Part shown: in pieces, positions 17,812 through 27,683 of the stretch
Layout of the letters: every line of letters starts with the position of its first letter
Numbering within the stretch: position 1 is the stretch's first letter
Origin: Citrobacter amalonaticus
Lineage (GTDB): Bacteria; Pseudomonadota; Gammaproteobacteria; Enterobacterales; Enterobacteriaceae
Reading direction: 5' to 3'
Length of the DNA stretch: 64,000 nucleotides
Assembly: GCF_018323885.1 (NCBI RefSeq)
Contig: NZ_AP024585.1
Coordinates: 2,170,001 to 2,234,000 of the forward strand
Position numbers and translations under genes: made by a program
Notes under the pieces: generated by a model
Told to the model about the DNA's origin: nothing
The model's input: only the letters and a program-made list of their open reading frames with translations
The model's database searches: none

Positions 17812-19827
17812 TCAGGACGTCAGCGACCCTTTTGGCGGCGCTTGTTCCAGTTGGGAAAGCGAACAATACAGTCGCCAGACGATCGCCGCCAGTTCTTGCG
17901 CGGCGGGTTGATGATGGTGAGAAAGCGTCTGGCAAATCCGCAGGAGTTCAGCCAGCGTCGCGGCAAGCGGTCGTTGCTGGACGCCGCGTTCGCTCATCAC
18001 ATCATGCAGTAAAGCAATACAGATGTCCCTGACCTGCGACAGCGGGTCAGAACGCGATTCCCAGCTGCGCAGTTGCCAGACGACGTGCGAACAGTTGAGC
18101 AACACCACGCCCCAGCGTAGCAGCCAACGCCGTGCCAGCGCATCCTGACTGTTGCTTAACTGACTGATATGGTGATAGGTCAGCGACTCGTACTCATTTT
18201 CACTGTACGTCGGATAACGGCTCAACTGATCGACAAAGCTCCGGCGCAGCGCCCGAATATGACGCCGGCTTTTGCGTGCATCCGAACCGGGACGCAAAAT
18301 CGCGAACGCCAGCCATGACAACGCCACGCCGACAATCTTCGCCGTATTGTCATTCAGAAAATCGGCAAAGTCATAGACCGGCGGGTTGGTCACGGCGATA
18401 AACGAACCCATAAAGACAATCAGTTGCCCCCAAAGCCCCGCCAGTTTTGGCATCTGCAATTTCAATAATTGCATGGTGGTCAGCAAGGGGAACAAAAACA
18501 GCAGGAACTCCCACAGGTCACTAATCTGCACCATCAGCCCGAACTTGACCACGAAACTGAACAGCGAGAGCAATACCAGCGTGCGCATCAGCAGTGAGAG
18601 TGATTTAAACGGTGTGGCGACGACGGAGTAAAGCACGCTGCTGATGGCCGCCAGGGTCAGCGCCGCCGATCCCGATTCCCACTGTGAAACAATGCTCCAT
18701 GTGCCAATCACCATTAGCGTGACGAAGGTGCGCAGGCCGCTCCAGAGGGCTTCTGCGTGGTCGGTATGCCGTGCCAGCGCCGGCGCGCGCGGAATGTTAA
18801 CGGTAGTAAGCGGGCCGCCATTTTCAATCACGCGTAGCTGACGGCTGGTACGCAGATAGAGACGGCAGAAATAACGTAACCGCTGCCAAAAGGCGACGTG
18901 ACGATAGTCGCTTACGTCGGTGGGGGCGAGTGGTGCAATAATCCGCGCGACGGCATAACTGTCAGTTTGTGAACGGGCCAGTGCTGTCAACAGTTGGTCA
19001 ATAACATCACGTGTGTGGGCCGGAGGCGTCGGCCAGTTCAGTAACATTCTGCGCAGGCTCGAGATGACACTGGTCAGGCGCAGTTGATGGTGCAGCAGGA
19101 CGTTCAGCAGCGCATTCTGACGCCGGAAGCGGTAATGGCTCCAGAATGCCTGAATACGCAGTAAATTCATTGTCAAAATCTGCCCGATCACCCCTTCGTG
19201 GGCCGAGCGGATGGCGTCAGTAGACTCAGGTTGCCACAGCAGGCTGGCGTGTTCCAACAGGCGCGCGTGCATGTTCTTCAGCGCGGTCAGTAGCGCGGTG
19301 CCATCGGAGGTGCTGGGCAAAATCATCATCATCGTGCCGCCGCAGAGGATCCCGACAATCACTTCGCAAACACGCGCCTGGGCGATATCCCAGAGTTGAG
19401 TGATGTCGACAATGTTCACCATCGGGAAGGCAATAATGGCGGCGGTGTATCCCGCGAGCTGGAAGGCATAAGCCACATTGTTGGTAAACTGCGCGCAGGC
19501 CCACGTACAGAAACCAATCCAGGCGGACATGCTCAACAAAAACAGCCACGGTTCGTTGAGCGTATGCCCGGCAAGAATTAACGCTGCGGTCGCCCCCAGC
19601 AGACTGCCGGCAATGCGCCCGAGACTTTTACTGATTACGCCGCCGACGGTGGGAAAACTGACCACGGCGGCGGAGGTCATCGCCCAATAGGGTTCATCCA
19701 GATTGAGATAGTAGGCAAACGTCAGCGCCAGGCACATCGCGAGGGTATTACGCAGGGCATAGCGCCACTGCCCGGCCGTCGCTTTCAGCCACGGCGTATT
19801 GCCCAGAGACACGCGCAGTCGCTTCAT
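17812..19827 (-). CDS. ydhK: FUSC-family inner-membrane transporter YdhK
   Basis: This 671-residue protein has two blocks of about five to six membrane helices separated by cytosolic segments, the FUSC/AaeB-type arrangement (aromatic acid exporter, fusaric acid resistance family). It is the last gene of a ydhI-ydhJ-ydhK operon, directly abutting ydhJ. It probably forms an export system with the membrane fusion protein YdhJ and the small protein YdhI. The substrate is unknown. SlyA, encoded divergently, is a reported regulator of this operon in enterics. Length agrees with E. coli YdhK (670 aa). Confidence 0.9.
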   Translation of the reverse strand: MKRLRVSLGNTPWLKATAGQWRYALRNTLAMCLALTFAYYLNLDEPYWAMTSAAVVSFPTVGGVISKSLGRIAGSLLGATAALILAGHTLNEPWLFLLSMSAWIGFCTWACAQFTNNVAYAFQLAGYTAAIIAFPMVNIVDITQLWDIAQARVCEVIVGILCGGTMMMILPSTSDGTALLTALKNMHARLLEHASLLWQPESTDAIRSAHEGVIGQILTMNLLRIQAFWSHYRFRRQNALLNVLLHHQLRLTSVISSLRRMLLNWPTPPAHTRDVIDQLLTALARSQTDSYAVARIIAPLAPTDVSDYRHVAFWQRLRYFCRLYLRTSRQLRVIENGGPLTTVNIPRAPALARHTDHAEALWSGLRTFVTLMVIGTWSIVSQWESGSAALTLAAISSVLYSVVATPFKSLSLLMRTLVLLSLFSFVVKFGLMVQISDLWEFLLFLFPLLTTMQLLKLQMPKLAGLWGQLIVFMGSFIAVTNPPVYDFADFLNDNTAKIVGVALSWLAFAILRPGSDARKSRRHIRALRRSFVDQLSRYPTYSENEYESLTYHHISQLSNSQDALARRWLLRWGVVLLNCSHVVWQLRSWESRSDPLSQVRDICIALLHDVMSERGVQQRPLAATLAELLRICQTLSHHHQPAAQELAAIVWRLYCSLSQLEQAPPKGSLTS

Positions 19828-20685
19828 TTAGTTGGCGATCGCTACGCTACAGGTCGTGCCGGAAACGAGCGTTACGTCACGTGGAAGCTGGTCAAATTCG
19901 ATACGCACCGGAACGCGCTGCGCCAGACGCACCCAGGGCACGTTGGGTTTAATATCCGGCACCAGACCGGAATCGCTCTCCACGCTTTGGTCGTAAATCG
20001 CGCGGCCAATGCTGGATACGTGACCCTGTAACTTAATATTGCCGCTGTAAAGTGTAATCTGGGCAGGTGCGCCTTCGCGGATATGACGCAGCTTGGTTTC
20101 TTCAAAATAACCCATCACATAGAAGGAGTGGCTGTCCACCAGGGCAAACAACGGTTGACCGGAGGTGGCGAAGTCACCGGTACGCGTCGACAGATTGGTT
20201 ATCCACCCGGAGACCGGGGCGTGGACATCCGTCTGCGCCAGTTGCCACTGCGCCTGTCTGAGCGTCGCCTGAGCGACGTCTACGCTTGCCTGCATCGCTT
20301 TGACGTTCAGATTGGCGGTATCCAGCTCTTCAGCGGAGATAAAATTCTGCGATAAGTGACGACGGCGAGTGGCTTCGTTATTGGCTTTCGCCAGTTCCGA
20401 TTGTGCTTTAGCCAGTTGCGCCTGCGCGTTGAGCTCGGCGATATGAAAAGGGGTCTTATCGATACGAAAAAGCAGATCGCCGGCGTTGACGAACTGGTTA
20501 TCTTTTATCGGGAGATCGACGATGGCGCCGGACACCTGCGGCGTAACGCTGACCTGTTCGGCTCGCACCTTTCCGTCACGCGTCCACGGGGATTGCATGT
20601 AATAATTCCACATAAACCATCCCGCCAGAACGGCGAGGGTAGCAACCACAATGGTGGAGAAATATTTCAGTGTTTTCAGCGTCAT
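19828..20685 (-). CDS. ydhJ: Membrane fusion protein YdhJ (HlyD family)
   Basis: This 285-residue periplasmic adaptor has an N-terminal membrane anchor (TLKYFSTIVVATLAVLAGWFMW), a lipoyl/barrel half-motif VTPQVSGAIVDLPIKDNQFVNAGD, an alpha-hairpin (about residues 75-130) and the second lipoyl half APVSGWITNLS. It resembles AaeA/EmrA-type partners of FUSC pumps. I chose the ATG at 20685 because it gives the E. coli length and start MTLKT; another ATG nine bases upstream overlaps the ydhI stop. It is translated within the ydhIJK operon, abutting ydhK. Confidence 0.9.
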   Translation of the reverse strand: MTLKTLKYFSTIVVATLAVLAGWFMWNYYMQSPWTRDGKVRAEQVSVTPQVSGAIVDLPIKDNQFVNAGDLLFRIDKTPFHIAELNAQAQLAKAQSELAKANNEATRRRHLSQNFISAEELDTANLNVKAMQASVDVAQATLRQAQWQLAQTDVHAPVSGWITNLSTRTGDFATSGQPLFALVDSHSFYVMGYFEETKLRHIREGAPAQITLYSGNIKLQGHVSSIGRAIYDQSVESDSGLVPDIKPNVPWVRLAQRVPVRIEFDQLPRDVTLVSGTTCSVAIAN

Positions 20686-20687
20686 AA

Positions 20688-20924
20688 TTACCATGCAACC
20701 AATAAAAGAAGACCCAAACAGACGCAGAGGGCAAAAATTGACAGATCCATCAATAAAGGATGCCAGATTTCACCCGAGTAAATCCGTTCGCGCAGCAGGC
20801 GATGGATGAAAAGCCAGAGGAGAAATCCCAGCGCAAAGGCCTTGAACAGCGGCGGGAAGTAAACAGATGCGCCAATCACTAAATCCTGTAAGGGCATCCC
20901 TGTTGTATTGTGTGCGGAGGTCAC
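20688..20924 (-). CDS. ydhI: Small DUF1656 membrane protein YdhI
   Basis: This 78-residue protein has two membrane helices (about 20-40 and 58-77) and matches E. coli YdhI. It is the small subunit that precedes HlyD/FUSC pairs in many operons (AaeX-like, DUF1656). The start is GTG at 20924, with AAGGA about 10 bases upstream; it gives the same length as E. coli. A TTG two codons upstream is possible but too close to the ribosome-binding site. It is the first gene of ydhIJK and is divergent from slyA. Confidence 0.88.
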   Translation of the reverse strand: MTSAHNTTGMPLQDLVIGASVYFPPLFKAFALGFLLWLFIHRLLRERIYSGEIWHPLLMDLSIFALCVCLGLLLLVAW

Positions 20925-21053
20925 AAGCAATAGTCCTTTGCGTCAGGCTACGTTTATCCAGGTTTAGCAAAAACTGGTACGAAGCGTGCTTTTTTCGTGT
21001 AATGTCTGAAAAATATGTCTGTCGGTAACCAAATGCAGCAATACATTTGTTTT

Positions 21054-21109
21054 AGCAATACAATTGCTGCACACTATTCTAAAATCAGTATAATATCTTA
21101 GCAAGCTAA
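21054..21109 (+). promoter_or_regulatory. slyA promoter with SlyA box
   Basis: A consensus -10 TATAAT lies at 21089-21094. Immediately downstream TTAGCAAGCTAA (21098-21109) is a perfect match to the SlyA binding consensus, sitting on the transcript start region, which fits negative autoregulation. Upstream, AGCAAT-ACA-ATTGCT (21054-21068) is another palindrome; a related AGCAATACATTTG begins 17 bases earlier (21037). These may be weaker SlyA sites shared with divergent ydhIJK. Confidence 0.8.
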
Positions 21110-21125
21110 TTATAAGGAGATGAAA

Positions 21126-21560
21126 TTGGAATCGCCACTAGGTTCTGATCTGGCACGGTTGGTGCGCATTTGGCGTGCTTTGATAGACCACCGTCTTAAG
21201 CCTCTGGAATTGACGCAGACGCACTGGGTTACGCTGCATAATATTCATCAACTGCCACCGGATCAATCACAGATACAACTGGCAAAAGCGATTGGCATCG
21301 AACAGCCGTCACTGGTACGTACGCTGGATCAGCTCGAAGAGAAAGGGCTTATTTCGCGTCAAACCTGTGTCAGCGATCGCCGGGCCAAACGGATTAAACT
21401 GACAGAAAAGGCAGAGCCGCTGATTGCTGATATGGAAGCGGTTATCAACAAAACGCGTGGTGAAATTCTGGAAGGGATTTCTGCGCAGGAAATTGACCTG
21501 CTGATTAAACTGATCACCCGACTTGAACACAATATTATTGAGCTACAGTCGCACGATTAA
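21126..21560 (+). CDS. slyA: MarR-family transcription regulator SlyA
   Basis: This 144-residue winged-helix dimeric regulator acts mainly by counteracting H-NS silencing and repressing some efflux genes. The DNA-binding part covers [31 protein letters not shown] and the wing [17 protein letters not shown] chose TTG at 21126: AAGGAG (21114-21119) is 6 bases upstream, and [12 protein letters not shown] is the known start in E. coli and Salmonella. The ATG at 21120 directly abuts the ribosome-binding site and is less likely. The C-terminus (IIELQSHD) is closer to Salmonella than to E. coli. Confidence 0.95.
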   Translation: MESPLGSDLARLVRIWRALIDHRLKPLELTQTHWVTLHNIHQLPPDQSQIQLAKAIGIEQPSLVRTLDQLEEKGLISRQTCVSDRRAKRIKLTEKAEPLIADMEAVINKTRGEILEGISAQEIDLLIKLITRLEHNIIELQSHD

Positions 21561-21568
21561 TGTCATGA

Positions 21569-21597
21569 AACGTGTGGTCAGGTCCTGACCACACGTT
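21569..21597. terminator. Palindromic terminator between slyA and slyB
   Basis: AACGTGTGGTCAGG (21569-21582) and CCTGACCACACGTT (21584-21597) are perfect 14-base inverted arms between two convergent genes. U-tracts are poor on both sides, so termination would depend on the strong stem. Confidence 0.7.
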
Positions 21598-21604
21598 AAT
21601 TCAC

Positions 21605-22072
21605 TTAGCGCGGAGAAACGGTTACCTGACGACCGTTGCTGGCCAGTACGACACGCTGTCCGGCAGAGAAACGCGTATCACCTTGTTTCTGAACAACCAT
21701 GATGGTGTTGCCATCATCCTTACGGATTTCCAGTTCAACACCCTGCGTTTTATTCATCGCACCCTGCACGCCTTGTCCGGCGACACCACCGGCGACAGCA
21801 CCCGCCGCCGTTGCCAGAGAACGACCCGTACCACCACCCACAGTGTTACCCAGGAAGCCACCGAGCACAGCACCACCAATGGCGCCGATCACGTTATCAT
21901 TATCACCAGCCTGAATTTTTACCGGACGCACGTTTACAATCGTCCCGTAGGTAACGTTCTGAACCTGCTTCGCTTCAGAAGCGGTATAGACATCGCCTGA
22001 AAGGCTATCCGTGTTGGCACAACCCACTAAAGATAAGCCAGCCAGTGAAACGATCAGTACACGTTTAATCAT
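21605..22072 (-). CDS. slyB: Outer-membrane lipoprotein SlyB
   Basis: This 155-residue lipoprotein has a signal peptide with lipobox LVGC (Cys18). A glycine-zipper segment (VIGAIGGAVLGGFLGNTVGGG and AGAVAGGVAGQ) resembles the 17-kDa surface antigen family. It is a PhoP-regulated outer-membrane protein in E. coli and Salmonella, reported to stabilise the outer membrane under stress. A good PhoP box and -10 lie upstream. It is monocistronic and converges on slyA. Confidence 0.96.
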   Translation of the reverse strand: MIKRVLIVSLAGLSLVGCANTDSLSGDVYTASEAKQVQNVTYGTIVNVRPVKIQAGDNDNVIGAIGGAVLGGFLGNTVGGGTGRSLATAAGAVAGGVAGQGVQGAMNKTQGVELEIRKDDGNTIMVVQKQGDTRFSAGQRVVLASNGRQVTVSPR

Positions 22073-22179
22073 TTAAAAATCTCCTGTTCACCATGAAACG
22101 CTACCCAAGCATCCCTCATGGTCAAATTATATGGCATTTGCGCGTTTAAGGTCACATGTTCTGTCTGAATGATGCAGAA

Positions 22180-22214
22180 ATCATAATAACAGGCAGCTTA
22201 ACCAACTTTAAACG
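22180..22214 (-). promoter_or_regulatory. PhoP box and -10 element of slyB
   Basis: On the minus strand CGTTTA-AAGTT-GGTTAA (22214-22198) fits the PhoP direct repeat (G/TGTTTA-N5-G/TGTTTA) with one change in each half. It is followed after 12 bases by TATGAT (22185-22180). This spacing is the usual one for PhoP-activated promoters, where the box replaces the -35. Confidence 0.78.
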
Positions 22215-22343
22215 AACTATTCAGTGAATTTATTAAATCAACGCGGCGAGGGTGCTTTCGGGAAAAACGTGAATGAAGCGTAGCATTGACTGCGCGTTTA
22301 TGATGGAGTGTTGGCAAAAAGTCATGCTTAAAAAGGAACATGT

Positions 22344-23465
22344 ATGAAATCGGGCCGTTACATTGGCGTGATGTCAGGCACCAGCCTTGATGGTGTTGAT
22401 GTCGTACTGGCGACGATAGATGACACGATGGTGGCCCAACAGGGGAGTCTCACCTGGCCGATGCCTGTTTCCCTTAAACAGGCGATTCTCGATATTTGCC
22501 AGGGGCAATCTCTGACGCTTTCCCAGTTGGGGCAGTTGGATGTTCGGTTGGGCAAACTGTTTGCCGAGGCGGTCAACGCGCTACTGGTGCAGGAAAAACT
22601 GCGTCCGCAAGACATTATCGCTATCGGTTGCCACGGGCAAACGGTGTGGCATGAACCCACCGGCGCGGCGCCGCATACGCTGCAGATCGGCGATAACAAT
22701 CAAATTGTGGCGCATACCGGAATCACGGTAGTCGGCGATTTCCGTCGTCGTGATATCGCGCTGGGCGGACAGGGCGCGCCACTGGTACCTGCATTTCATC
22801 AGGCGCTGCTCGCGCATCCGACCGAGCGAAGAATGGTGCTCAATATTGGCGGCATTGCGAATCTGTCGCTGCTGATTCCAGGGCAGCCCGTGCGTGGATA
22901 CGACACCGGACCCGGCAATATGCTGATGGATGCCTGGATCTGGCGGCAGTGCGGCAAACCCTATGATAAAGATGCGCAATGGGCCTGCGGTGGGACGGTG
23001 ATTATTCCGTTGCTACAAACGATGCTCAGCGATCCCTGGTTCTCGCTACCGGCACCGAAAAGCACCGGGCGTGAATACTTCAACTACGGCTGGATTGAAC
23101 GGCAACTGACGGCGTTCCCGGGGATTGCGCCGCGCGATGTTCAGGCGACGTTGACGGAGCTGACGGCGGTCACCATCTCTGAACAGGTGTTGCTGAGTGG
23201 GGGCTGTGAACGTCTGATGGTCTGCGGCGGCGGTAGTCGTAATCCTTTGTTAATGACCCGACTGGCAGGACTGCTGCCGGGAACGGAAGTGACGACCACC
23301 GATGAGGCCGGGATCAGCGGCGATGATATGGAAGCGTTGGCATTTGCCTGGCTGGCGTGGCGCACGCTGGCTGGTCTTCCGGGCAATTTGCCCTCGGTGA
23401 CCGGTGCCTCTGAAGCAAGCATTCTGGGCGCGGTGTTTCCCGCCACCCCACGAACTCAGAGTTAA
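22344..23465 (+). CDS. anmK: Anhydro-N-acetylmuramic acid kinase
   Basis: This 373-residue kinase of the hexokinase/actin fold (E. coli AnmK is 369) has the N-terminal phosphate-binding motif [12 protein letters not shown] and the substrate-site segments GCHGQTVWH and [13 protein letters not shown]. It hydrolyses the anhydro ring of 1,6-anhydro-MurNAc and phosphorylates it to MurNAc-6-phosphate in cell-wall recycling. The ATG follows AAAAAGGAACATGT. It is followed by mliC, a lysozyme inhibitor, so both genes concern peptidoglycan. Confidence 0.96.
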   Translation: MKSGRYIGVMSGTSLDGVDVVLATIDDTMVAQQGSLTWPMPVSLKQAILDICQGQSLTLSQLGQLDVRLGKLFAEAVNALLVQEKLRPQDIIAIGCHGQTVWHEPTGAAPHTLQIGDNNQIVAHTGITVVGDFRRRDIALGGQGAPLVPAFHQALLAHPTERRMVLNIGGIANLSLLIPGQPVRGYDTGPGNMLMDAWIWRQCGKPYDKDAQWACGGTVIIPLLQTMLSDPWFSLPAPKSTGREYFNYGWIERQLTAFPGIAPRDVQATLTELTAVTISEQVLLSGGCERLMVCGGGSRNPLLMTRLAGLLPGTEVTTTDEAGISGDDMEALAFAWLAWRTLAGLPGNLPSVTGASEASILGAVFPATPRTQS

Positions 23466-23507
23466 CTGAATTTTTCTTTCGTCTTCTGCCGTTACACTGT
23501 GGAGATT

Positions 23508-23529
23508 AGGAGGGTGAATTCACCCTCCT
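23508..23529. repeat. Perfect palindrome between anmK and mliC
   Basis: AGGAGGGTGAA and TTCACCCTCCT form an uninterrupted 22-base palindrome, able to fold into a GC-rich hairpin, 29 bases before the mliC start. No U-tract follows, so it is not a classical terminator. It could protect the anmK mRNA end or bind a protein. Confidence 0.65.
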
Positions 23530-23557
23530 GGACCAGGAAAGTCTACAGGATACGTCT

Positions 23558-23881
23558 ATGAAAAAACTGCTACTCATCTGTTTTCCGCTTATGCTCTCTG
23601 GTTGTAGCGTCTACAACCAGTTTGTTGAACGTATGCAAACGGATACGCTGGAATACCAGTGTGATGAAAAACCGCTGACGGTAAAATTGAATAATACCCG
23701 TCAGGAGATGAATTTTGTTTATGACAACAAACTGCTTAATCTGAAGCAGGGTATTTCGGCGTCAGGCGCGCGTTATACCGACGGAATCTATGTGTTCTGG
23801 TCGAAAGGCGACGGAGCGACCGTCTACAAACGTGACCGTATCGTGCTGAATAACTGCCAGTTACAAAACCCGAAGCGTTGA
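23558..23881 (+). CDS. mliC: Membrane-bound lysozyme inhibitor of c-type lysozyme MliC
   Basis: This 107-residue lipoprotein has lipobox LSGC (Cys16). The mature domain has the MliC/PliC core: [38 protein letters not shown] and a final Cys pairing with the first (LNNCQLQNP). It is anchored in the outer membrane and blocks host c-type lysozyme. E. coli MliC (YdhA) is 109 residues. It is placed between anmK and pdxH, as in E. coli. Confidence 0.93.
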   Translation: MKKLLLICFPLMLSGCSVYNQFVERMQTDTLEYQCDEKPLTVKLNNTRQEMNFVYDNKLLNLKQGISASGARYTDGIYVFWSKGDGATVYKRDRIVLNNCQLQNPKR

Positions 23882-23939
23882 GATTTCCAGCAGGGCGGCG
23901 CACAATAGCGCCACCCACTGACAATCCGTAGCGAACCCC

Positions 23940-24596
23940 ATGTCTGATAACGACGAATTGCAGCAAATCGCGCATCTGCGCCGTGAATACACCAAAGGCG
24001 GTCTGCGCCGCCGCGATCTTCCCGCTGAGCCGTTAACGCTTTTCGAACGCTGGCTGGCTCAGGCATGTGACGCCAGACTGGCGGATCCCACCGCCATGGT
24101 TGTAGCGACCGTTGACGAAAATGGCCAACCGTATCAGCGTATTGTGTTGCTGAAACACTACGATGAAAGAGGGCTGGTGTTCTATACCAACCTCGGCAGC
24201 CGTAAAGCGCATCAAATCGAAAAAAATCCCCGCATCAGCCTGCTGTTTCCCTGGCATATGCTGGAACGTCAAGTGATGGTGACGGGTAAAGCCGAACGCT
24301 TATCGACCCTGGAAGTGGTGAAGTATTTCCACAGCCGTCCGCGTGACAGCCAGATTGGCGCCTGGGTCTCGAAACAGTCCAGCCGCATTTCCGCGCGCGG
24401 GATCCTCGAAAGTAAATTCCTCGAATTAAAACAGAAATTCCAGCAAGGCGAAGTGCCGCTGCCCAGTTTCTGGGGCGGATTCCGCGTCAGCATAGAACAG
24501 ATGGAGTTCTGGCAGGGCGGTGAGCACCGACTGCATGACCGCTTTTTATACCAGCGTGAAAATGACGCATGGAAAATTGACCGTCTCGCACCATAA
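23940..24596 (+). CDS. pdxH: Pyridoxine/pyridoxamine 5'-phosphate oxidase
   Basis: This 218-residue FMN enzyme oxidises pyridoxine 5'-phosphate or pyridoxamine 5'-phosphate to pyridoxal 5'-phosphate, the last step of de novo B6 synthesis and of salvage. Conserved FMN and substrate segments include [32 protein letters not shown] and the C-terminal [11 protein letters not shown]. Length and sequence match E. coli PdxH. It lies upstream of tyrS and of pdxY, the pyridoxal kinase gene, so two B6 genes flank tyrS. Confidence 0.97.
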   Translation: MSDNDELQQIAHLRREYTKGGLRRRDLPAEPLTLFERWLAQACDARLADPTAMVVATVDENGQPYQRIVLLKHYDERGLVFYTNLGSRKAHQIEKNPRISLLFPWHMLERQVMVTGKAERLSTLEVVKYFHSRPRDSQIGAWVSKQSSRISARGILESKFLELKQKFQQGEVPLPSFWGGFRVSIEQMEFWQGGEHRLHDRFLYQRENDAWKIDRLAP

Positions 24597-24617
24597 ACCC
24601 GGAAAATTGTTGCGTTA

Positions 24618-24650
24618 AGCGCTAGCGCTGTGTGCGCCAGCGCTTTATTC
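24618..24650 (+). terminator. Possible attenuator/terminator between pdxH and tyrS
   Basis: AGCGCTG (24624-24630) and CAGCGCT (24638-24644) form a stem with a 7-base loop followed by TTATTC. The U-tract is short, so read-through into tyrS is likely. Confidence 0.5.
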
Positions 24651-24722
24651 TATAGAGCTTTCGCGTCTGGCGAAAAGTCGTGTACCGGCAAAGGTGCAGT
24701 CGTTTTATACATGGAGATTTTG

Positions 24723-25997
24723 ATGGCAAGCAGTAACTTGATTAAACAATTGCAAGAGCGGGGGCTGGTTGCCCAGGTGACGGACGAGGAAGCGTTAGCA
24801 GAGCGACTGGCGCAAGGCCCGATCGCGCTCTATTGCGGCTTCGATCCTACCGCTGACAGCTTGCATTTGGGGCATCTGGTTCCCTTGTTATGCCTGAAAC
24901 GCTTCCAGCAGGCAGGTCATAAACCTGTGGCGCTGGTCGGTGGCGCGACCGGTCTGATTGGCGACCCGAGCTTTAAAGCCGCCGAGCGTAAACTGAACAC
25001 CGAAGACACCGTTCAGGAGTGGGTAGACAAAATCCGTAAACAGGTTGCTCCGTTCCTGGATTTCGACTGCGGCGACAACTCCGCTATCGCGGCGAATAAC
25101 TATGACTGGTTCGGCAACATGAACGTGCTGACCTTCCTGCGCGATATCGGTAAGCATTTCTCTGTCAACCAGATGATCAACAAAGAAGCGGTGAAGCAGC
25201 GTCTGAACCGTGACGATCAAGGGATCTCCTTCACTGAGTTCTCCTACAACCTGTTACAGGGTTATGACTTTGCCTGTCTGAATAAACTGCATGGTGTGGC
25301 GCTGCAAATCGGTGGTTCCGATCAGTGGGGTAACATCACCTCCGGGATAGACCTGACGCGTCGTCTGCATCAGAATCAGGTCTTCGGTCTGACCGTTCCG
25401 CTGATCACCAAAGCGGACGGTACCAAGTTCGGCAAAACCGAAGGCGGCGCAGTATGGCTGGATCCGAAGAAAACCAGTCCGTACAAATTCTATCAGTTCT
25501 GGATCAACACGGCGGACGCCGACGTGTATCGCTTCCTGAAGTTCTTCACCTTCATGGACATTGAAGAGATCAATGCGCTGGAAGAAGAAGACAAGAACAG
25601 CGGTAAAGCGCCGCGTGCGCAGTACGTGCTGGCCGAGCAGGTCACGCGTCTGGTGCATGGCGAAGAGGGCCTTATCGCGGCGAAACGCATCACCGAGAGC
25701 CTGTTCAACGGTACGCTGAGCGATTTGAGTGAAGCGGACTTCGAACAACTGGCGCAGGACGGTGTGCCAATGGTCGAGATGGAAAAAGGCGCAGATCTGA
25801 TGCAGGCGCTGGTGGATTCCGAACTGCAGCCGTCTCGTGGTCAGGCGCGTAAGACCATTGCGTCAAACGCGATCACCATTAACGGCGAGAAGCAGTCGGA
25901 TCCGGAGTACACCTTCACCGAAGGCGATCGTCTGTACGGCCGCTACACGCTGCTGCGTCGCGGTAAGAAGAATTACTGTCTGGTGTGCTGGAAGTAA
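24723..25997 (+). CDS. tyrS: Tyrosyl-tRNA synthetase
   Basis: This 424-residue class I aminoacyl-tRNA synthetase charges tRNA-Tyr. The HIGH-type signature is HLGH at residues 48-51, the KMSKS-type loop is KFGKT near residue 235, and a C-terminal S4-like RNA-binding domain begins near residue 350. The start [10 protein letters not shown] is conserved; the longer frame upstream is not. A ribosome-binding GGAGATTTTG precedes the ATG. A strong terminator follows, with pdxY starting only 22 bases beyond it. Confidence 0.99.
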   Translation: MASSNLIKQLQERGLVAQVTDEEALAERLAQGPIALYCGFDPTADSLHLGHLVPLLCLKRFQQAGHKPVALVGGATGLIGDPSFKAAERKLNTEDTVQEWVDKIRKQVAPFLDFDCGDNSAIAANNYDWFGNMNVLTFLRDIGKHFSVNQMINKEAVKQRLNRDDQGISFTEFSYNLLQGYDFACLNKLHGVALQIGGSDQWGNITSGIDLTRRLHQNQVFGLTVPLITKADGTKFGKTEGGAVWLDPKKTSPYKFYQFWINTADADVYRFLKFFTFMDIEEINALEEEDKNSGKAPRAQYVLAEQVTRLVHGEEGLIAAKRITESLFNGTLSDLSEADFEQLAQDGVPMVEMEKGADLMQALVDSELQPSRGQARKTIASNAITINGEKQSDPEYTFTEGDRLYGRYTLLRRGKKNYCLVCWK

Positions 25998-26009
25998 TCG
26001 AAAGTTAGC

Positions 26010-26042
26010 AGGGGCGTGGGAAACCACGCCCCTTTATTTTTT
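26010..26042 (+). terminator. Intrinsic terminator of tyrS
   Basis: AGGGGCGTGG and CCACGCCCCT form a perfect 10-bp stem closed by a GAAA tetraloop, followed by TTATTTTTTC. It sits just before pdxY, which may rely on read-through or its own promoter. Confidence 0.92.
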
Positions 26043-26063
26043 CAGGGTTGTGGTAAGCAAAAA

Positions 26064-26924
26064 ATGAAGAATATCCTCGCCATTCAGTCCCACGTTGTTT
26101 TTGGACATGCTGGCAATAGCGCCGCGGAGTTTCCGATGCGCCGCCTCGGTGCCAACGTCTGGCCCCTCAATACGGTTCAATTCTCTAATCACACGCAATA
26201 CGGCAAATGGACTGGCTGCGTCATGCCGCCCTCGCATCTGACGGAGATTGTGCAGGGCATTGCCGATATCGATCAGCTGAAGCGCTGTGATGCGGTGCTG
26301 AGCGGTTATCTGGGTTCTGCCGAGCAGGGCGAGCATATTCTGGGGATTGTGCGTCAGGTGAAAGCGGCGAATCCGGCGGCGAAATATTTTTGTGACCCGG
26401 TGATGGGACATCCGGAAAAGGGGTGCATTGTCGCGCCTGGCGTCGCCGAATTTCATGTTCGCCACGCGTTACCTGCCAGCGACATCATCGCCCCGAATCT
26501 GATTGAGCTGGAAATTCTCTGTGAACACGCGGTGAACACCGTGGATGAAGCGGTTACCGCCGCCCGCGAGCTCATTGCGCAGGGGCCGGAAATTGTGCTG
26601 GTCAAACACCTGGCGCGTGCGGGTTACAGTCAGGATCGTTTTGAAATGCTGCTGGTTACTGCCGATGACGCCTGGCACATCAGTCGTCCGCTGGTGGATT
26701 TCGGTGTCCGTCAGCCGGTCGGCGTGGGCGATGTGACCAGTGGTTTACTGTTAGTGAAATTGCTGCAGGGGGCGACAATCCAGCAGGCGCTGGAACATGT
26801 GACGGCGGCGGTGTATGAGATTATGATTGCTACCAAAGCAATGCAGGAATATGAACTGCAGGTGGTGGCGGCGCAGGATCGTATCGCTCAACCAGACCAC
26901 TACTTTAGCGCCACACAGCTTTGA
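26064..26924 (+). CDS. pdxY: Pyridoxal kinase PdxY
   Basis: This 286-residue ribokinase-fold enzyme phosphorylates pyridoxal with ATP in B6 salvage. The N-terminal substrate loop [18 protein letters not shown] and the catalytic GVGDVTSG motif are intact. The start MKNILAIQS is conserved; the frame extends upstream through the tyrS terminator, but that part is not coding. Closely follows tyrS, as in E. coli (287 aa). A REP-like element follows the stop. Confidence 0.96.
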   Translation: MKNILAIQSHVVFGHAGNSAAEFPMRRLGANVWPLNTVQFSNHTQYGKWTGCVMPPSHLTEIVQGIADIDQLKRCDAVLSGYLGSAEQGEHILGIVRQVKAANPAAKYFCDPVMGHPEKGCIVAPGVAEFHVRHALPASDIIAPNLIELEILCEHAVNTVDEAVTAARELIAQGPEIVLVKHLARAGYSQDRFEMLLVTADDAWHISRPLVDFGVRQPVGVGDVTSGLLLVKLLQGATIQQALEHVTAAVYEIMIATKAMQEYELQVVAAQDRIAQPDHYFSATQL

Positions 26925-26927
26925 CTT

Positions 26928-26967
26928 GCCTGCCGGATGCGGCGTTGACCGCCGCCATCCGGCCTGA
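26928..26967. repeat. REP-type palindromic element
   Basis: The sequence between pdxY and gstA contains GCCGGATGCGGCG and CGCCGCCATCCGGC arranged as an imperfect palindrome. This is the GCCGGATG...CATCCGGC form of enterobacterial repetitive extragenic palindromes. It lies between two convergent genes, the usual place. It may stabilise mRNA ends or bind gyrase/Pol I. It is the only clear one in the window. Confidence 0.8.
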
Positions 26968-26972
26968 TTCGC

Positions 26973-27578
26973 TTACTGTATTCCTTCCGCCTTCAGCGCT
27001 GCCGCAACGCCCGGACGCTCAGCCATTCGTTTCATATATGCCGCAATATTCTCTAACCCGTCCATATTGAGTTTTACCGCATACGCCCAGCGCAGTACGG
27101 TGAAAAGGTAGGCATCCGCGATAGTGAAACGCGAGCCACAAATCCATTGTCCCTCTTTGAGAGCGGCATCAACGTACTGCATTTTCTTCTCAAGAAGCGC
27201 GCGAACGGTCGGTTTATACTCTTCTGGAGTGTCAGGGCGAAACAGCGGCGTGAAGCCTTTATGCAGTTCAGTCGCAATGTAGTTAAGCCATTCCAGCGTC
27301 TTGTAGCGTGAAATGCTGCTTACGGGAGCCAGCAACTGGCGATCAGGAACGCTGTCGGCGAGATATTGCATTATCGCCACGCCTTCGGTCAGCAGCGTAC
27401 CATCATCGAGCAGCAAAGCGGGAACCTGTCCTTTCGGGTTGACCGCGAAAAAATCATCGCCGTTTTCCAGACGCTTTTTCATCAAATCCACGCCATCCAG
27501 CGTGAAATCTTTCCCACTCTCGCGAAGGGTAATATGGGAGGCAAGAGAGCAGGCGCCTGGCTTGTAGAACAGTTTCAT
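26973..27578 (-). CDS. gstA: Glutathione S-transferase GstA
   Basis: This 201-residue beta-class glutathione transferase matches E. coli GstA in length. The class-specific residues Cys10 ([10 protein letters not shown]) and His106 are both present. The thioredoxin-like N-terminal domain includes the cis-proline motif GQVPAL. It is cytosolic and conjugates or reduces electrophiles. The ATG follows TGAAAGGAGTTATCG. It lies downstream of dtpA on the same strand but is separated by a terminator. Confidence 0.96.
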   Translation of the reverse strand: MKLFYKPGACSLASHITLRESGKDFTLDGVDLMKKRLENGDDFFAVNPKGQVPALLLDDGTLLTEGVAIMQYLADSVPDRQLLAPVSSISRYKTLEWLNYIATELHKGFTPLFRPDTPEEYKPTVRALLEKKMQYVDAALKEGQWICGSRFTIADAYLFTVLRWAYAVKLNMDGLENIAAYMKRMAERPGVAAALKAEGIQ

Positions 27579-27628
27579 CGATAACTCCTTTCAACTGAGG
27601 TTTAACGTATCCTGGTTCGGGTTCAGGC

Positions 27629-27663
27629 AAAAAAAAAGCCGCTAACGCAACGTTAGCAGCTTC
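27629..27663 (-). terminator. Intrinsic terminator of dtpA
   Basis: On the minus strand GCTGCTAACG and CGTTAGCGGC form a stem with a TTG loop, followed by nine T residues. It lies right after the dtpA stop and before gstA. Confidence 0.93.
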
Positions 27664-27683
27664 ATTATGCGTTTCCCAGAAAT

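Noticed and set aside
24630..24722. N-terminal extension of tyrS by 31 residues
   Set aside because: The extension covers an untranslated leader and a hairpin. The ribosome-binding site and conserved MASSNLIK start are at 24723.
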